Assembly (NCBI GenBank): GCA_035637315.1 | Contig: DASPXK010000371.1 | Coordinates: 1 to 18,014, forward strand | Direction of reading: 5' to 3' | DNA length: 18,014 nucleotides | DNA from: DASPXK01 sp035637315 | Lineage (GTDB): Bacteria; Chloroflexota; UBA6077; JACCZL01 | Part shown: piece after piece, positions 1 through 7,305 of the stretch | How the letters are laid out: each line of letters opens with the position of its first letter | How positions within the stretch are numbered: position 1 is the stretch's first letter | Notes under the pieces: model-generated | Told to the model about the DNA's origin: nothing | What the model saw: only the letters and a program-made list of their open reading frames with translations | Databases searched by the model: none | Translations under genes and position numbers: made by a program

Positions 1-1518
1 CAGGCGCATGAGGGCCTGAGTCTGGACACGCAGCTCGCCGTCTGCCGACGCTACGCGGCTGAGCGCGGCTGGGTGCTGGGTAACGAGTATCAGGACGTGC
101 TCACTGGTACTCGAGATGATCGTCCCGATTACCAGGCCCTGTTGGCCGACGTGCGCCGTCTGCGCGCCGACGGAAGCGGGGCCGCAGTCGTGGTGCTCCG
201 CCTCGACCGCTTGGGCCGGCGCGTGCTCGAGCGGGTCCGCAGCCGTGAGGAGCTGAAGGCCCTGGGCGTGCCTACGCACTCGGTGCGCGAGGGCGGCGAG
301 GTCTCTGACCTGGTCGCAAACATCCTCGCCAGTGTCGCTGAGGAAGAAGTGCGCCGCCTCGGCGAGCGCGTCCGCGACTCTCTCGCCCACATGACCGAGC
401 GTGGCTGGGCTAAGCCCGGATTTCCAGCATTCGGTTACTGCTGGCGGCCAGCCACCCATGAGGAGCGAGCCCTCGGTGCCCCGAAGAGCGTGCTGGTGAT
501 CGACCCCGAAACGGCCCATGTTGTCCGCGAGACGTTCGACCGGGCGGACCGGGGTGTCAGCCTCAGGGCGCTGAGCCGATGGCTGGCCTCCCTTCCCTTC
601 GAGGTTCGCGCCGGGAGGGCTTGGAGTTACACGGCGATCCGCCATATGTTGACCAGCCCGACTTATATCGGCCGGCTCCGAAACGGACGGCCCGGCCGAT
701 GGGAGGCGCTGATCGATGAGGCCCAGTTCGCGAGGGTTGGCGCCAGGCTCGATCGCCACCAGCACATGCCGAGGCAGGCCAGCGGCCGCTACCTCCTCAC
801 TGGGCTCCTGCGCTGCCCGCAGTGCGGCGGCCGGATGAGCGGCAGGCTGGGCTCCTGGGACACCCGGCCGCGGGATAGCGGACAGATCGGCGGCCGGTTA
901 CCGCGCCGCTATACCTGCTATGCCGCGTCACTGGGGGCTGCACCAAAGCCCGTCAAGTGTCGATTCGCGGTGAACGCCCCGAAGCTCGAAGCCCAGGCGT
1001 TGGCCCAAGTCGGATCACTGCTCGACGCCCTAGGCCTGGGGAACGGCGACACGGGTCCTTCGCATGCCCTGAGGAACGCTTGGCGTTCCCTTGAGCAGCC
1101 AGCAACGGACTATGCCTTGTACCGATCGCTAGAACAGGCAGCTACGAAAGCGAGGGAACGGATCAAGCGACTGGCCCTCCTCTTTGCCGATGGGGACCTC
1201 GACCGCGAGGGCTACGAGCTCGGACGGCAGCAGGCCCAGACCGACCTTCAGGCTGCCGAGGAAGCGCTGGCCGGTCTCAGTGACCAGCAGGTGGACCTGG
1301 CGCTACCACCACTAGAGGAGGCCCTGGCCGGACTCGGTGGCTGGGCAGGTGCGCTCGAGGGCGGAGGCGTTGCAGCCCAGCGCGACGTCTTCGGGCTGCT
1401 CATCGAGCGGTTGGAGATCGCCCGGCTGAGCTTTGGGAGGTTCGAACTGCGCATCATCTGGAGCCCGGTGGGACAGGCCCTCGCGAAGCTACGGCAGCGT
1501 GGCGGCGAGGCGGCGTGA
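1..1518 (+). CDS. Large serine recombinase (site-specific integrase type), 5' end outside window
   Basis: The reading frame is open from the first base, and the text before the first in-window GTG (base 73) already reads like the family (EGLSLDTQL, then YAAERGWVLGNEYQD), so the true start and the catalytic serine lie upstream of the window. About 505 residues are visible. The end of the resolvase catalytic domain shows LDRLGR with its conserved arginines (visible residues about 70 and 73) and the SVAEEEVRRLGERVR helix. A Recombinase DNA-binding domain follows (GYCWRP, then YTAIRHMLTSPTYIGRLRNGR). Next is a zinc ribbon with CPQC (residues 272-275) and Cys at about 306 and 320. A charged helical, probably coiled-coil segment lies near residues 375-430. 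Known members cut and rejoin DNA at att sites to integrate or excise mobile elements. The TGA stop overlaps the next gene's ATG by one base. No phage or transposon cargo is visible downstream. Family call is firm; the element it belongs to is unknown. Confidence 0.93.
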   Translation, partial: QAHEGLSLDTQLAVCRRYAAERGWVLGNEYQDVLTGTRDDRPDYQALLADVRRLRADGSGAAVVVLRLDRLGRRVLERVRSREELKALGVPTHSVREGGEVSDLVANILASVAEEEVRRLGERVRDSLAHMTERGWAKPGFPAFGYCWRPATHEERALGAPKSVLVIDPETAHVVRETFDRADRGVSLRALSRWLASLPFEVRAGRAWSYTAIRHMLTSPTYIGRLRNGRPGRWEALIDEAQFARVGARLDRHQHMPRQASGRYLLTGLLRCPQCGGRMSGRLGSWDTRPRDSGQIGGRLPRRYTCYAASLGAAPKPVKCRFAVNAPKLEAQALAQVGSLLDALGLGNGDTGPSHALRNAWRSLEQPATDYALYRSLEQAATKARERIKRLALLFADGDLDREGYELGRQQAQTDLQAAEEALAGLSDQQVDLALPPLEEALAGLGGWAGALEGGGVAAQRDVFGLLIERLEIARLSFGRFELRIIWSPVGQALAKLRQRGGEAA

Positions 1519-2276
1519 TGGTGTGGGGAGATGGAAAGCGGGTCTCGGTTGTCTTTCCCGCCTACAACGAGGCTCCAAGTATTGGCCAGGCCGTTCGAGA
1601 CTTCAGAGCCGTCCAGGCCGTCGACGAGGTGATCGTCGTCGACAACAACTCGGGTGATGACACCCTCGCGCTGGCCAGCGAAGCTGGCGCGCGCGTCGTC
1701 CAGGAGCAGCGCCAGGGTTACGGCTACGCCCTCCAGCGTGGCCTGCGCGAGGCCGATGGCGAGTATCTGATCATGGCCGAGCCAGACGGCACGTTCGTGG
1801 CCAATGATGTGGTCAAACTTCTCTCGTACGCGGACGAGTTCGACATGGTGATGGGGACCCGCACCACCAGGGAGCTCATCTGGGACCAGGCTAACATGGA
1901 CTGGTTTCTGCGAATCGGGAACCTGGCGGTGGCGAAGCTCCTGCAGGTCCTGTTCGACGGGCCATCGTTGTCCGATTGTGGCTGCACGATGCGGCTGATC
2001 CGGCGCGACGCGCTTCGTAAGATGGAGCAGCGCTTTAGCGTGGGCGGCTCCCATTTCCTGCCGGAAATGGTCATCCTGGCGTTGCTGAATCGCCTCAAGA
2101 TCATCGAGATCCCGATCAACTACCGGGGACGAGTAGGAGACTCGAAGATCACCGGCTCGCGCATCACCGCCCTGACGGTTGGCTCGCGGATGATCGGTCT
2201 GATCCTGGACTACCGCCTGCGGAGCTGGGCCCGGAAACTAGCGCCCGAGGCTCGGAGGACGCACAGTCGTTATTAA
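1518..2276 (+). CDS. Family 2 glycosyltransferase (dolichol-phosphate mannosyltransferase-like)
   Basis: This 252-residue GT-A protein is complete. It opens with the nucleotide-sugar binding strand VSVVFPAYNEAPSI (residues 9-22), then VDEVIVVDNNSGDDT. AEPDGTF (residues 87-93) occupies the DxD-like metal and sugar-phosphate site. SDCGCTMRLIRRDAL and GGSHFLPEM in the middle resemble the acceptor side of DPM1/GtrB-like enzymes. No transmembrane helices are seen at the C-terminus, so it is the short soluble type. It probably transfers a sugar from a nucleotide donor to a lipid or wall acceptor; the substrate cannot be read from sequence. The ATG at 1518 shares its A with the recombinase TGA (TGATG). 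A GTG at 1515 is an alternative start one codon earlier. No separate Shine-Dalgarno outside the recombinase gene is evident, so translation may be coupled to it. Confidence 0.9.
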   Translation: MVWGDGKRVSVVFPAYNEAPSIGQAVRDFRAVQAVDEVIVVDNNSGDDTLALASEAGARVVQEQRQGYGYALQRGLREADGEYLIMAEPDGTFVANDVVKLLSYADEFDMVMGTRTTRELIWDQANMDWFLRIGNLAVAKLLQVLFDGPSLSDCGCTMRLIRRDALRKMEQRFSVGGSHFLPEMVILALLNRLKIIEIPINYRGRVGDSKITGSRITALTVGSRMIGLILDYRLRSWARKLAPEARRTHSRY

Positions 2277-2351
2277 GTGGAGGCCTCGGCGTCCTCTGTG
2301 GCTCAGCGGTGAGAGAGCTTTAGAATACCGAGGCCGGGTGAGGAAAACAGC

Positions 2352-4058
2352 GTGATGGACGAGTCTCCCCAGACCGGCCTCAGCCGGCCGCGGCGGATAG
2401 CCCGCCGAGCGCTGCTGCGCGGCGCGCTGGGCCTGGCCGGAGCCAGCGCCCTGCTGGCTGCCTGCCAGGCGGGTCCCCGTCCCGCCCCGACAGCCGAGAC
2501 CAGGCCGACCGAGACGGCCAGACCCGTCCCGACCGCGACTGCGCCCCTGGCGCAGCCCGTGCCGCCCGCCAAGCCAACAGTGGCTGCCAGGCCGGCCGTC
2601 AAGGCGCCGAAGCCGGGCGGCACGCTGATCGTCGCCAAGACGACTGAGCCGACCGACCTGGACCCCCAGCTCAACCCCAGTTTGTCGCGCCAGCGGCTCA
2701 CGATGCTGACCTACAGTAACCTGGTCAAGCTGGACGGGGACAGCTCGATCAGGCCTGATCTGGCCGAGTCGTGGAGGGTCTCCCCAGATGGCAAGCAGAT
2801 CGAGTTCAAACTCCGTCAGGGTGTCAAGTGGCATCCTCCTGTCTCGCGTGAGGTGACTGCCGACGACGTCAAGTACAGCTATGAACGACTGCTCAAGGAA
2901 TCCCCTGGTAGGGCTGATTTCGCGGCCATCGACGGCATCGAAGTGGCCGACAAGAACACGCTCAGCTTCTCGCTCAGCGCCCCCAACGCCGGCCTCCTCG
3001 CCTCGATGGCCGACTCGCGGTGGGGTGCCATCGTCAATCGGGAGACCGTCGAGAAGAACGGCGATCTGCGCAAGACCGCTGTCGGGAGCGGGCCCTTTAT
3101 CCTCGAGGACTGGAAGCCCGAGCAAGAGCTGAAGCTCAGGAAGAATCCAGAGTACTTCGAGAAGAACAAGCCCTACCTCGACGGCCTGCTGCTCAAGATC
3201 ATCCCCGACGAAGCCAACATCATCGCCGGCTTGCGCGCCAGGACGATCCATCACGCGATGCTCGAGGACAGTAAGAACTTCGAGCTGCTCAAGGATGACA
3301 GGAGCCTGATGGCGTACCGCGCGCCACGGCTTGGCTATGACTTCTTCAACTTCAACCAGAAAGTCCCGCCGTTCGATAGGCCGCAAGTCATTCAGGCCAT
3401 CAACTATGCCGTCGACCGCGGCGAGTGTATCAAGGCAGCGGCCCAGGGTCTGGCGGTCTTGACCGCGCCGTGCACGCCGGCCATGAAGCAGTGGCAGCTC
3501 GATAGGACCAGGTGGGAGCCTTTCTACAAGGTGGACCTGGAGCGGGCGCGCAGGCTGCTAGCTGAGGCCGGGTATCCGAATGGCTTCGAGGCCACCGTGC
3601 TCACGATCCCAACTTTGTCGACCATGTTCGCCAACGCCCAGGTTGTCCAGGCCAACCTGAAACGAATCGGCATCGACCTGAAAGTCGAAGGCACCGAATA
3701 CGCGGCCTGGATCAGGCGCTGGCAAGCCAAGGACTTCCAGGCGACGTTGAACACCACCAATGGCTACGCCGATCCAGACCTGGCCTTCTATAGGGCGTTC
3801 CACTCCAAGGCCCAGAACTGGAACAACATCGACAATCCCGAATTGGACAAGCTGCTCGAACAGGGCCGCCTGGTGACCGAAGTGGACAAGCGGAAACCGA
3901 TCTACGACCAGGTCCAGGCGGTCCTGCTCGAGAAACCGGGCCACCTCTGGCTGTTCACAGCCGAGATGATCGACTTCACGCAGACCGCCGTCCAGGGCTT
4001 CAGCCAGCATCCGACCACGACACTCTGGAGCTACGCAGACGTCTGGCTGGACTTGTGA
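2352..4058 (+). CDS. ABC transporter solute-binding lipoprotein, family 5 (peptide/nickel type)
   Basis: The protein is about 568 residues. The N-terminus has a twin-arginine-like stretch (ARRALLRGALG) leading to lipobox LLAAC, with the lipid-modified Cys at residue 38, so it should be exported by Tat or Sec and anchored outside the membrane. A Pro/Thr-rich linker follows (residues about 41-90). The SBP_bac_5 fold then begins with GGTLIVAKTTEPTDLDPQLNP. Family signatures include LAESWRVSPDGKQIEFKLRQGVKWH, ADDVKYSYERLL, and DRGECIKAAAQGLA. Such proteins deliver oligopeptides, nickel or other small solutes to DppBC-type permeases, but no permease or ATPase gene is nearby. GTGAGGA (2338-2344) lies about 10 bases before the ATG at 2355, which makes that ATG an equally good start to the GTG at 2352. 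The TGA stop is followed at once by a worn piece of repeat A. Confidence 0.93.
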   Translation: MMDESPQTGLSRPRRIARRALLRGALGLAGASALLAACQAGPRPAPTAETRPTETARPVPTATAPLAQPVPPAKPTVAARPAVKAPKPGGTLIVAKTTEPTDLDPQLNPSLSRQRLTMLTYSNLVKLDGDSSIRPDLAESWRVSPDGKQIEFKLRQGVKWHPPVSREVTADDVKYSYERLLKESPGRADFAAIDGIEVADKNTLSFSLSAPNAGLLASMADSRWGAIVNRETVEKNGDLRKTAVGSGPFILEDWKPEQELKLRKNPEYFEKNKPYLDGLLLKIIPDEANIIAGLRARTIHHAMLEDSKNFELLKDDRSLMAYRAPRLGYDFFNFNQKVPPFDRPQVIQAINYAVDRGECIKAAAQGLAVLTAPCTPAMKQWQLDRTRWEPFYKVDLERARRLLAEAGYPNGFEATVLTIPTLSTMFANAQVVQANLKRIGIDLKVEGTEYAAWIRRWQAKDFQATLNTTNGYADPDLAFYRAFHSKAQNWNNIDNPELDKLLEQGRLVTEVDKRKPIYDQVQAVLLEKPGHLWLFTAEMIDFTQTAVQGFSQHPTTTLWSYADVWLDL

Positions 4059-4070
4059 TTCCTGTTGTCG

Positions 4071-4087
4071 TCCTTCGCTTCGCTGAG
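4071..4087. repeat. Degenerate half-copy of palindromic repeat A
   Basis: TCCTTCGCTTCGCTGAG matches the inside of the right arm of repeat A (seen in full at 4170-4198 and 9684-9712) apart from one altered base. It lies 12 bases after the stop of the solute-binding protein gene and looks like a remnant of an older copy. Confidence 0.6.
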
Positions 4088-4129
4088 AGGTTGTGAAAAA
4101 ATCGTGGGCTAGGCGCTGGTCTCACCGGC

Positions 4130-4198
4130 TTGTCATTCAAAGCGCAGCGAGGGATCCGTACTCGGGATGCGGATCCTTCGCTTCGCTCAGGATGACAA
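4130..4198. repeat. Palindromic repeat A, copy 1
   Basis: The left arm (4130-4158) and right arm (4170-4198) are inverted copies of 29 bases around an 11-base centre. The right arm, starting CGGATCCTTCGC and ending CAGGATGACAA, is identical over all 29 bases to the right arm of copy 2 at 9684-9712. The left arm has diverged at about four positions from copy 2's left arm. It would form a long hairpin in RNA, but no T-run follows it. It has no coding capacity and resembles a REP- or MITE-like dispersed element. Confidence 0.9.
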
Positions 4199-4260
4199 TG
4201 GGGACTCAGGATGACAATGGGGACTCAGGATGCCAATGGGGACTCAGGATGACAATGAGG
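4187..4260. repeat. Tandem 19-base repeat grown from the edge of repeat A
   Basis: The unit TCAGGATGACAATGGGGAC occurs at 4187-4205, 4206-4224 and 4225-4243 (one base change), followed by a 17-base partial copy from 4244. The first 12 bases of unit 1 are the end of repeat A's right arm, so the array starts inside the palindrome and extends rightwards. The last partial unit contains the stop codon and the last three codons of the DUF1003 gene on the opposite strand. Confidence 0.93.
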
Positions 4261-4813
4261 TTGAGGCGGAGCGGCCCTGCCCGCGGCCATCCTGACCGAC
4301 GTCATCCGCCCTGGTCAGGCGGTCTTTATCGGCCGGCGCCAGCGGCCCCAGCACTGTCAGCAGCTCCTCGAGCAAGGCGATCTGGTGCTGCTGCATCCGT
4401 GCCAGCTCCGCCCACTGGTCCTCGCGCATCACGTCCATCTTCTGGTGCAGCTCCTCGATCTCGAGCTCGGCTTTGAGGTTGACCTCGTAGTCGTGCTCGG
4501 CCGCAATCCTGTCCCGCGTCGTCTGGCGGTTTTGGCTCATCATGATCACCGGCGCCTGAAGCGCCGCGAGGCAGGAGAGCACCAGGTTGAGGAAAATGAA
4601 CGGGAAAGGGTCAAACGGGCGAAGCAGCAGTTCGAGGCTGTTGATCCCCACCCACAGGAGCATGACGGCCAGGAATATGAAGATGAACGTCCAACTGCCG
4701 CCGAACCGGGCGACCGAATCTGCCACCCGCTCGCCGAACGTCGTCGTCGCTTCGTGAATCTCATTCACGTTGCGGGCGACCCGTCCGCGTCCGATTCGCC
4801 CGAAAGCATTCAT
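4244..4813 (-). CDS. DUF1003 family membrane protein
   Basis: A 189-residue protein with the DUF1003 pattern. The FGERVADSVARFGGSWTFI lead-in is followed by two membrane helices (residues about 41-64 and 70-93), then SQNRQTTRDRIAAEHDYEVNLKAELEIEELHQKMD and a helical cytoplasmic tail. The biochemical role of the family is not established; it is a small cytoplasmic-membrane protein. GGGAGGAG sits just before the ATG. The last residues, SLSS, and the TGA are encoded by a partial unit of the 19-base repeat, so the natural C-terminus has probably been replaced or extended by repeat sequence. The DGRGQGRSAST segment before it is low-complexity and looks unconserved. The gene stands alone, convergent with the solute-binding protein gene. 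Confidence 0.88.
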   Translation of the reverse strand: MNAFGRIGRGRVARNVNEIHEATTTFGERVADSVARFGGSWTFIFIFLAVMLLWVGINSLELLLRPFDPFPFIFLNLVLSCLAALQAPVIMMSQNRQTTRDRIAAEHDYEVNLKAELEIEELHQKMDVMREDQWAELARMQQHQIALLEELLTVLGPLAPADKDRLTRADDVGQDGRGQGRSASTSLSS

Positions 4814-4960
4814 GGCTCCTCCCGGCTCCCTGCGCGCGCGAGATCAGGATAGACCGCGCTGCCGGCTGGCGTGTTAGGGACAGGTGAAGCGCATCTTAAA
4901 ATGGCCTGAAGACGTCCAGCCGCTACGTCGGCGCTGTTCTCCAGATCGCCCTTACGCCGC

Positions 4961-5030
4961 TCCCTCTCCCGCGGCAGGGAGAGGGGCTGGGAACAAGTGC
5001 GCTTCGCGGGGTGAGGGCGCCTCCGGCGCC
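4961..5030. repeat. Palindromic repeat D, copy 1, at the 3' end of the histidine kinase
   Basis: CCCTCTCCC (4962-4970) pairs with GGGAGAGGG (4977-4985) around a 6-base loop. The text then runs through GGGGTGAGG to a second small palindrome, GGCGCC-TCC-GGCGCC (5016-5030). The kinase TAG stop (read on the minus strand from 5032 to 5030) overlaps the last base of that small palindrome. Related sequence recurs at 13825-13882 and, as a half, at 12671-12708. No T-run is present, so a classical terminator is not supported. The stretch 4814-4960 shows nothing recognisable. Confidence 0.7.
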
Positions 5031-6481
5031 TAAGTGCGCTGGCCGACCAACTCGCCGGGGGTCACACCGTCTGCCGTGGCCCCGGCCGGCAGCCTGAGGT
5101 GGAAGTTCGTTCCCTGACCCACCGTGCTCGTGACGGTGATGGTCCCGCCGTGGGCGCGTACGATTCGCTCGACGATTGCCAGTCCCAGGCCCATGCCGCC
5201 GGGGCCCTCACCCGCTCGACCCTCCACGCGGTAGAAGCGGTGAAAGATGAAGGGCAGCTCTTCGGCTGGAATGCCGCGCCCATTGTCTCGAATCTCCAGG
5301 TGGTGGACCCCGTCGCCCGGCCTGAGCGCAATGCGCACCCAGCCGCCAGCCGGGGTGTACTTCAGGGCGTTCTCGATCAGGTTTCCACTGGCCTGGACTA
5401 GGCGCTCGTGGTCACCGCGGACGATCGCGTCGGCCGCGATCTTCACCTCGAGCTGGACGCGACGCTGAGCCGCCTCGGCAGACCATTCTGAGACCGAGTG
5501 GCGGACCACTTCGGCCAGGGACAGTGGGCGAAAGCTGAGCGCCAGCCGCCCGCCCTCCAGCCGCGCCAGCTCGAGCAGGTCGTCTGCCAGGCGGGCCAGG
5601 CGGCTGGTGTGGCTGACCAGCCCGCCTACCAGCCGGCTGCGCAGCGCTGGCTCCCGGTCAGCCCCGCTGGCGAGCGCGTCGGCGGCCGTCTCCATGGCGC
5701 CCGCCAGTGAGCGAAGCTCATGCGAGATGTCGGCCGCAAACTCTCGCCTCGCGACTTCGAACTCGCGCAGCCGCGCCGCCATCTCGTTGAAGGCTTCAAC
5801 CAGTTGACCGACCTCGCCACGCGCGCGGATTGGGATCCGCTGCTCCAGGTTGCCCGCGGCCAGGGCCTGAGCGGCCCGGCTGAGCGCTCGGACCGGCGTC
5901 GTCACGGCTCCAGCGAATCCCGCCGCCAGGGCGCCCGCCACGACCGCGGTGCCAGCCGCGCCAGCGGCGATCGCGACGTTGAGCTGTACAATCGCCTGCT
6001 CGATGTCCTGAAGCTGGTAGGACAGGCGGACCGCCCCGACGACAGCCTGGTCGTTCTGGACAGGGACCGCGACGTACAGCACCTCCCGCTGTGGTCCGCC
6101 CCGCGGCAGCACCCCTCTGACTGTCTGGCCGTGGAGGGCCGGCGCGAGTCCAGCATCGTCAGCCGCCAGCCCAGCGTGCCCGCGCTCCTCCAGCTCCGAC
6201 GCCCCGGCCAAGCGGCCCTCGGCGTCGACAGCGATCGCGCGGGCGGTGGTCTCCGTGTCCACCCTGACGAGTGTCCGCTCGACCGCTCGATAGTCGTGCT
6301 GGGCCAGGTCCCGCCCAACCTGCCCGCCGACCAGGCGCGCCTGGGCCTCTAGGTCCTGCGCCAGCAGCTCCATCAGCAGCCGCTCGAGCGTGCCAGTCAC
6401 GAGCAAGGCGAAAACGGCAACGGCCAGCAGCGTCAGCCCGCCGAAGGTGATGGTCAGTCGAGCGCGCAGGCCCTCAGGCAT
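5030..6481 (-). CDS. Membrane sensor histidine kinase (HAMP, HisKA, HATPase_c)
   Basis: The 483-residue kinase starts at ATG 6481, which overlaps the response-regulator stop by 8 bases (ATGCCTGA). A longer frame upstream is only the shadow of that gene. Order of parts: membrane helix 1 (about 9-30), extracytoplasmic sensor (about 31-163), helix 2 (about 165-190), HAMP (about 190-243), HisKA with His254, ATP-binding domain with N-box NLIENALKY (367-375), DNGRGIP (399-405) and GMGLGLAI (429-436). Family knowledge: it autophosphorylates on His254 and passes the phosphate to the paired regulator. The H-box reads SHELRSLAGAM, where most relatives have SHELRTPL, so the usual proline is missing. The sensor is not a recognised ligand domain, so the signal is unknown. 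The stop lies at the edge of a repeat D element. Confidence 0.95.
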   Translation of the reverse strand: MPEGLRARLTITFGGLTLLAVAVFALLVTGTLERLLMELLAQDLEAQARLVGGQVGRDLAQHDYRAVERTLVRVDTETTARAIAVDAEGRLAGASELEERGHAGLAADDAGLAPALHGQTVRGVLPRGGPQREVLYVAVPVQNDQAVVGAVRLSYQLQDIEQAIVQLNVAIAAGAAGTAVVAGALAAGFAGAVTTPVRALSRAAQALAAGNLEQRIPIRARGEVGQLVEAFNEMAARLREFEVARREFAADISHELRSLAGAMETAADALASGADREPALRSRLVGGLVSHTSRLARLADDLLELARLEGGRLALSFRPLSLAEVVRHSVSEWSAEAAQRRVQLEVKIAADAIVRGDHERLVQASGNLIENALKYTPAGGWVRIALRPGDGVHHLEIRDNGRGIPAEELPFIFHRFYRVEGRAGEGPGGMGLGLAIVERIVRAHGGTITVTSTVGQGTNFHLRLPAGATADGVTPGELVGQRT

Positions 6482-7175
6482 CCTCGGGTGGCTCGAGCTT
6501 GTATCCGACACCGCGGATGGTGTGGATGTGGCTTGGGTTGTCGGGGTCCGGCTCGATCTTCTTTCGAAGCGCCCGAATGTACACGTCGAGCGCCCGGACG
6601 TCCCCATAGAAGTCGGCGCCCCAGATGCTGTCGAACAGGTAGCGTCGGGTCAGCACTCGCCCGGGCCGATCGGCCAGCAGGTGCAGCAGATCGAATTCGC
6701 GCGCCGAGACGTGGACCGGCGTGCCCCGGACCGTCACGGTCCGAGCGTCCAGATCGATAGTCAGGTCGCCCGCGCTCAGCTCGCCCTGCACGGCTGGCCC
6801 GCTGGCCGGCTGGCGGGCGCGGCGAAGGGCAGCCCGGACGCGTGCCAGCAGCTCGGTCTGCGCGAACGGCTTGGTGATGTAGTCGTCCGCTCCAGCGTCG
6901 AGGCCGACAACCTTGTCGGTCTCCTGCCGACGAGCTGTGAGCATGATGACCGGCCCCGACCAGAAGGTGCGCAGACGTCGGCACGCCTCGACTCCATTCA
7001 GGTCGGGTAAGCCAATGTCCAGCAGGACGAGGTCGGGAGGGTGGCGCCGAGCGCTCTCTATGCCTTCGGTAGCCGTCGTCGCCGCGCGGACCTGGTAGCC
7101 CTCCTGCTTGAGCAAGAAGCCCAGCGAGTCGGTCAGTAGCGGATCGTCGTCTACCAGTAGAAGCTGGGCGTCCAT
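6474..7175 (-). CDS. OmpR/PhoB-type response regulator
   Basis: With ATG 7175 as start the protein has 233 residues and begins MDAQLLLVDDDPLL, the usual receiver opening. The acidic pocket is D9-D11, the phospho-acceptor is D53 (LLDIGLPDLNG), with T80 (MLTAR) and K102 (TKPF). A winged-helix domain of the Trans_reg_C type fills about 135-228 (SAREFDLLHLLADRPGRVLTR, then ALDVYIRALRKKI and IRGVGYKLE). It should bind promoter DNA as a phosphorylated dimer. Its end overlaps the kinase start, so the two form a coupled operon with the regulator first. A TTG at 7202 would add nine residues; neither start has a strong Shine-Dalgarno. Targets are unknown; the divergent SMP-30 gene is one candidate by position only. 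Confidence 0.95.
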   Translation of the reverse strand: MDAQLLLVDDDPLLTDSLGFLLKQEGYQVRAATTATEGIESARRHPPDLVLLDIGLPDLNGVEACRRLRTFWSGPVIMLTARRQETDKVVGLDAGADDYITKPFAQTELLARVRAALRRARQPASGPAVQGELSAGDLTIDLDARTVTVRGTPVHVSAREFDLLHLLADRPGRVLTRRYLFDSIWGADFYGDVRALDVYIRALRKKIEPDPDNPSHIHTIRGVGYKLEPPEDA

Positions 7176-7219
7176 CCCAATCAGCCACGTACCTACCGCC
7201 AAAGTCTACCATCTCATCC

Positions 7220-7274
7220 GTAGCGCGGGCGCTTGTCCCCCCGCTTCATTGGCGGGGACAAGCCCCCGCGCTAC
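7220..7274. repeat. 55-base near-perfect palindrome E in a divergent promoter region
   Basis: The left arm 7220-7244 (starts GTAGCGCGGG, ends CCCCCCGC) pairs with the right arm 7252-7274 (starts GCGGGGACAAGC, ends CGCGCTAC) around a 7-base centre. It sits between the response regulator and the SMP-30 gene, which are transcribed away from each other. It begins with GTAG and ends with CTAC like the C-type repeats, suggesting a related dispersed element rather than a regulator-binding operator. Confidence 0.85.
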
Positions 7275-7305
7275 CGACCTTCGAGCCGCCAGAGGGGGTG
7301 CTGCG

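Noticed and set aside
2321..2326. TAGAAT as a -10 box for the solute-binding protein gene
   Set aside because: The hexamer is close to consensus, but nothing resembling a -35 box lies 16 to 18 bases upstream and there is no TG extension, so I do not report a promoter.
2238..3386. A 382-codon frame on the minus strand
   Set aside because: It is antisense to the solute-binding lipoprotein, which has a full signal peptide and family signatures; the minus-strand product is low-complexity and unlike any family.
4962..4985. Rho-independent terminator after the histidine kinase
   Set aside because: The stem is strong but no T-run follows on either strand, and the same hairpin type occurs between divergent genes at 13838-13863, where a terminator would make no sense.
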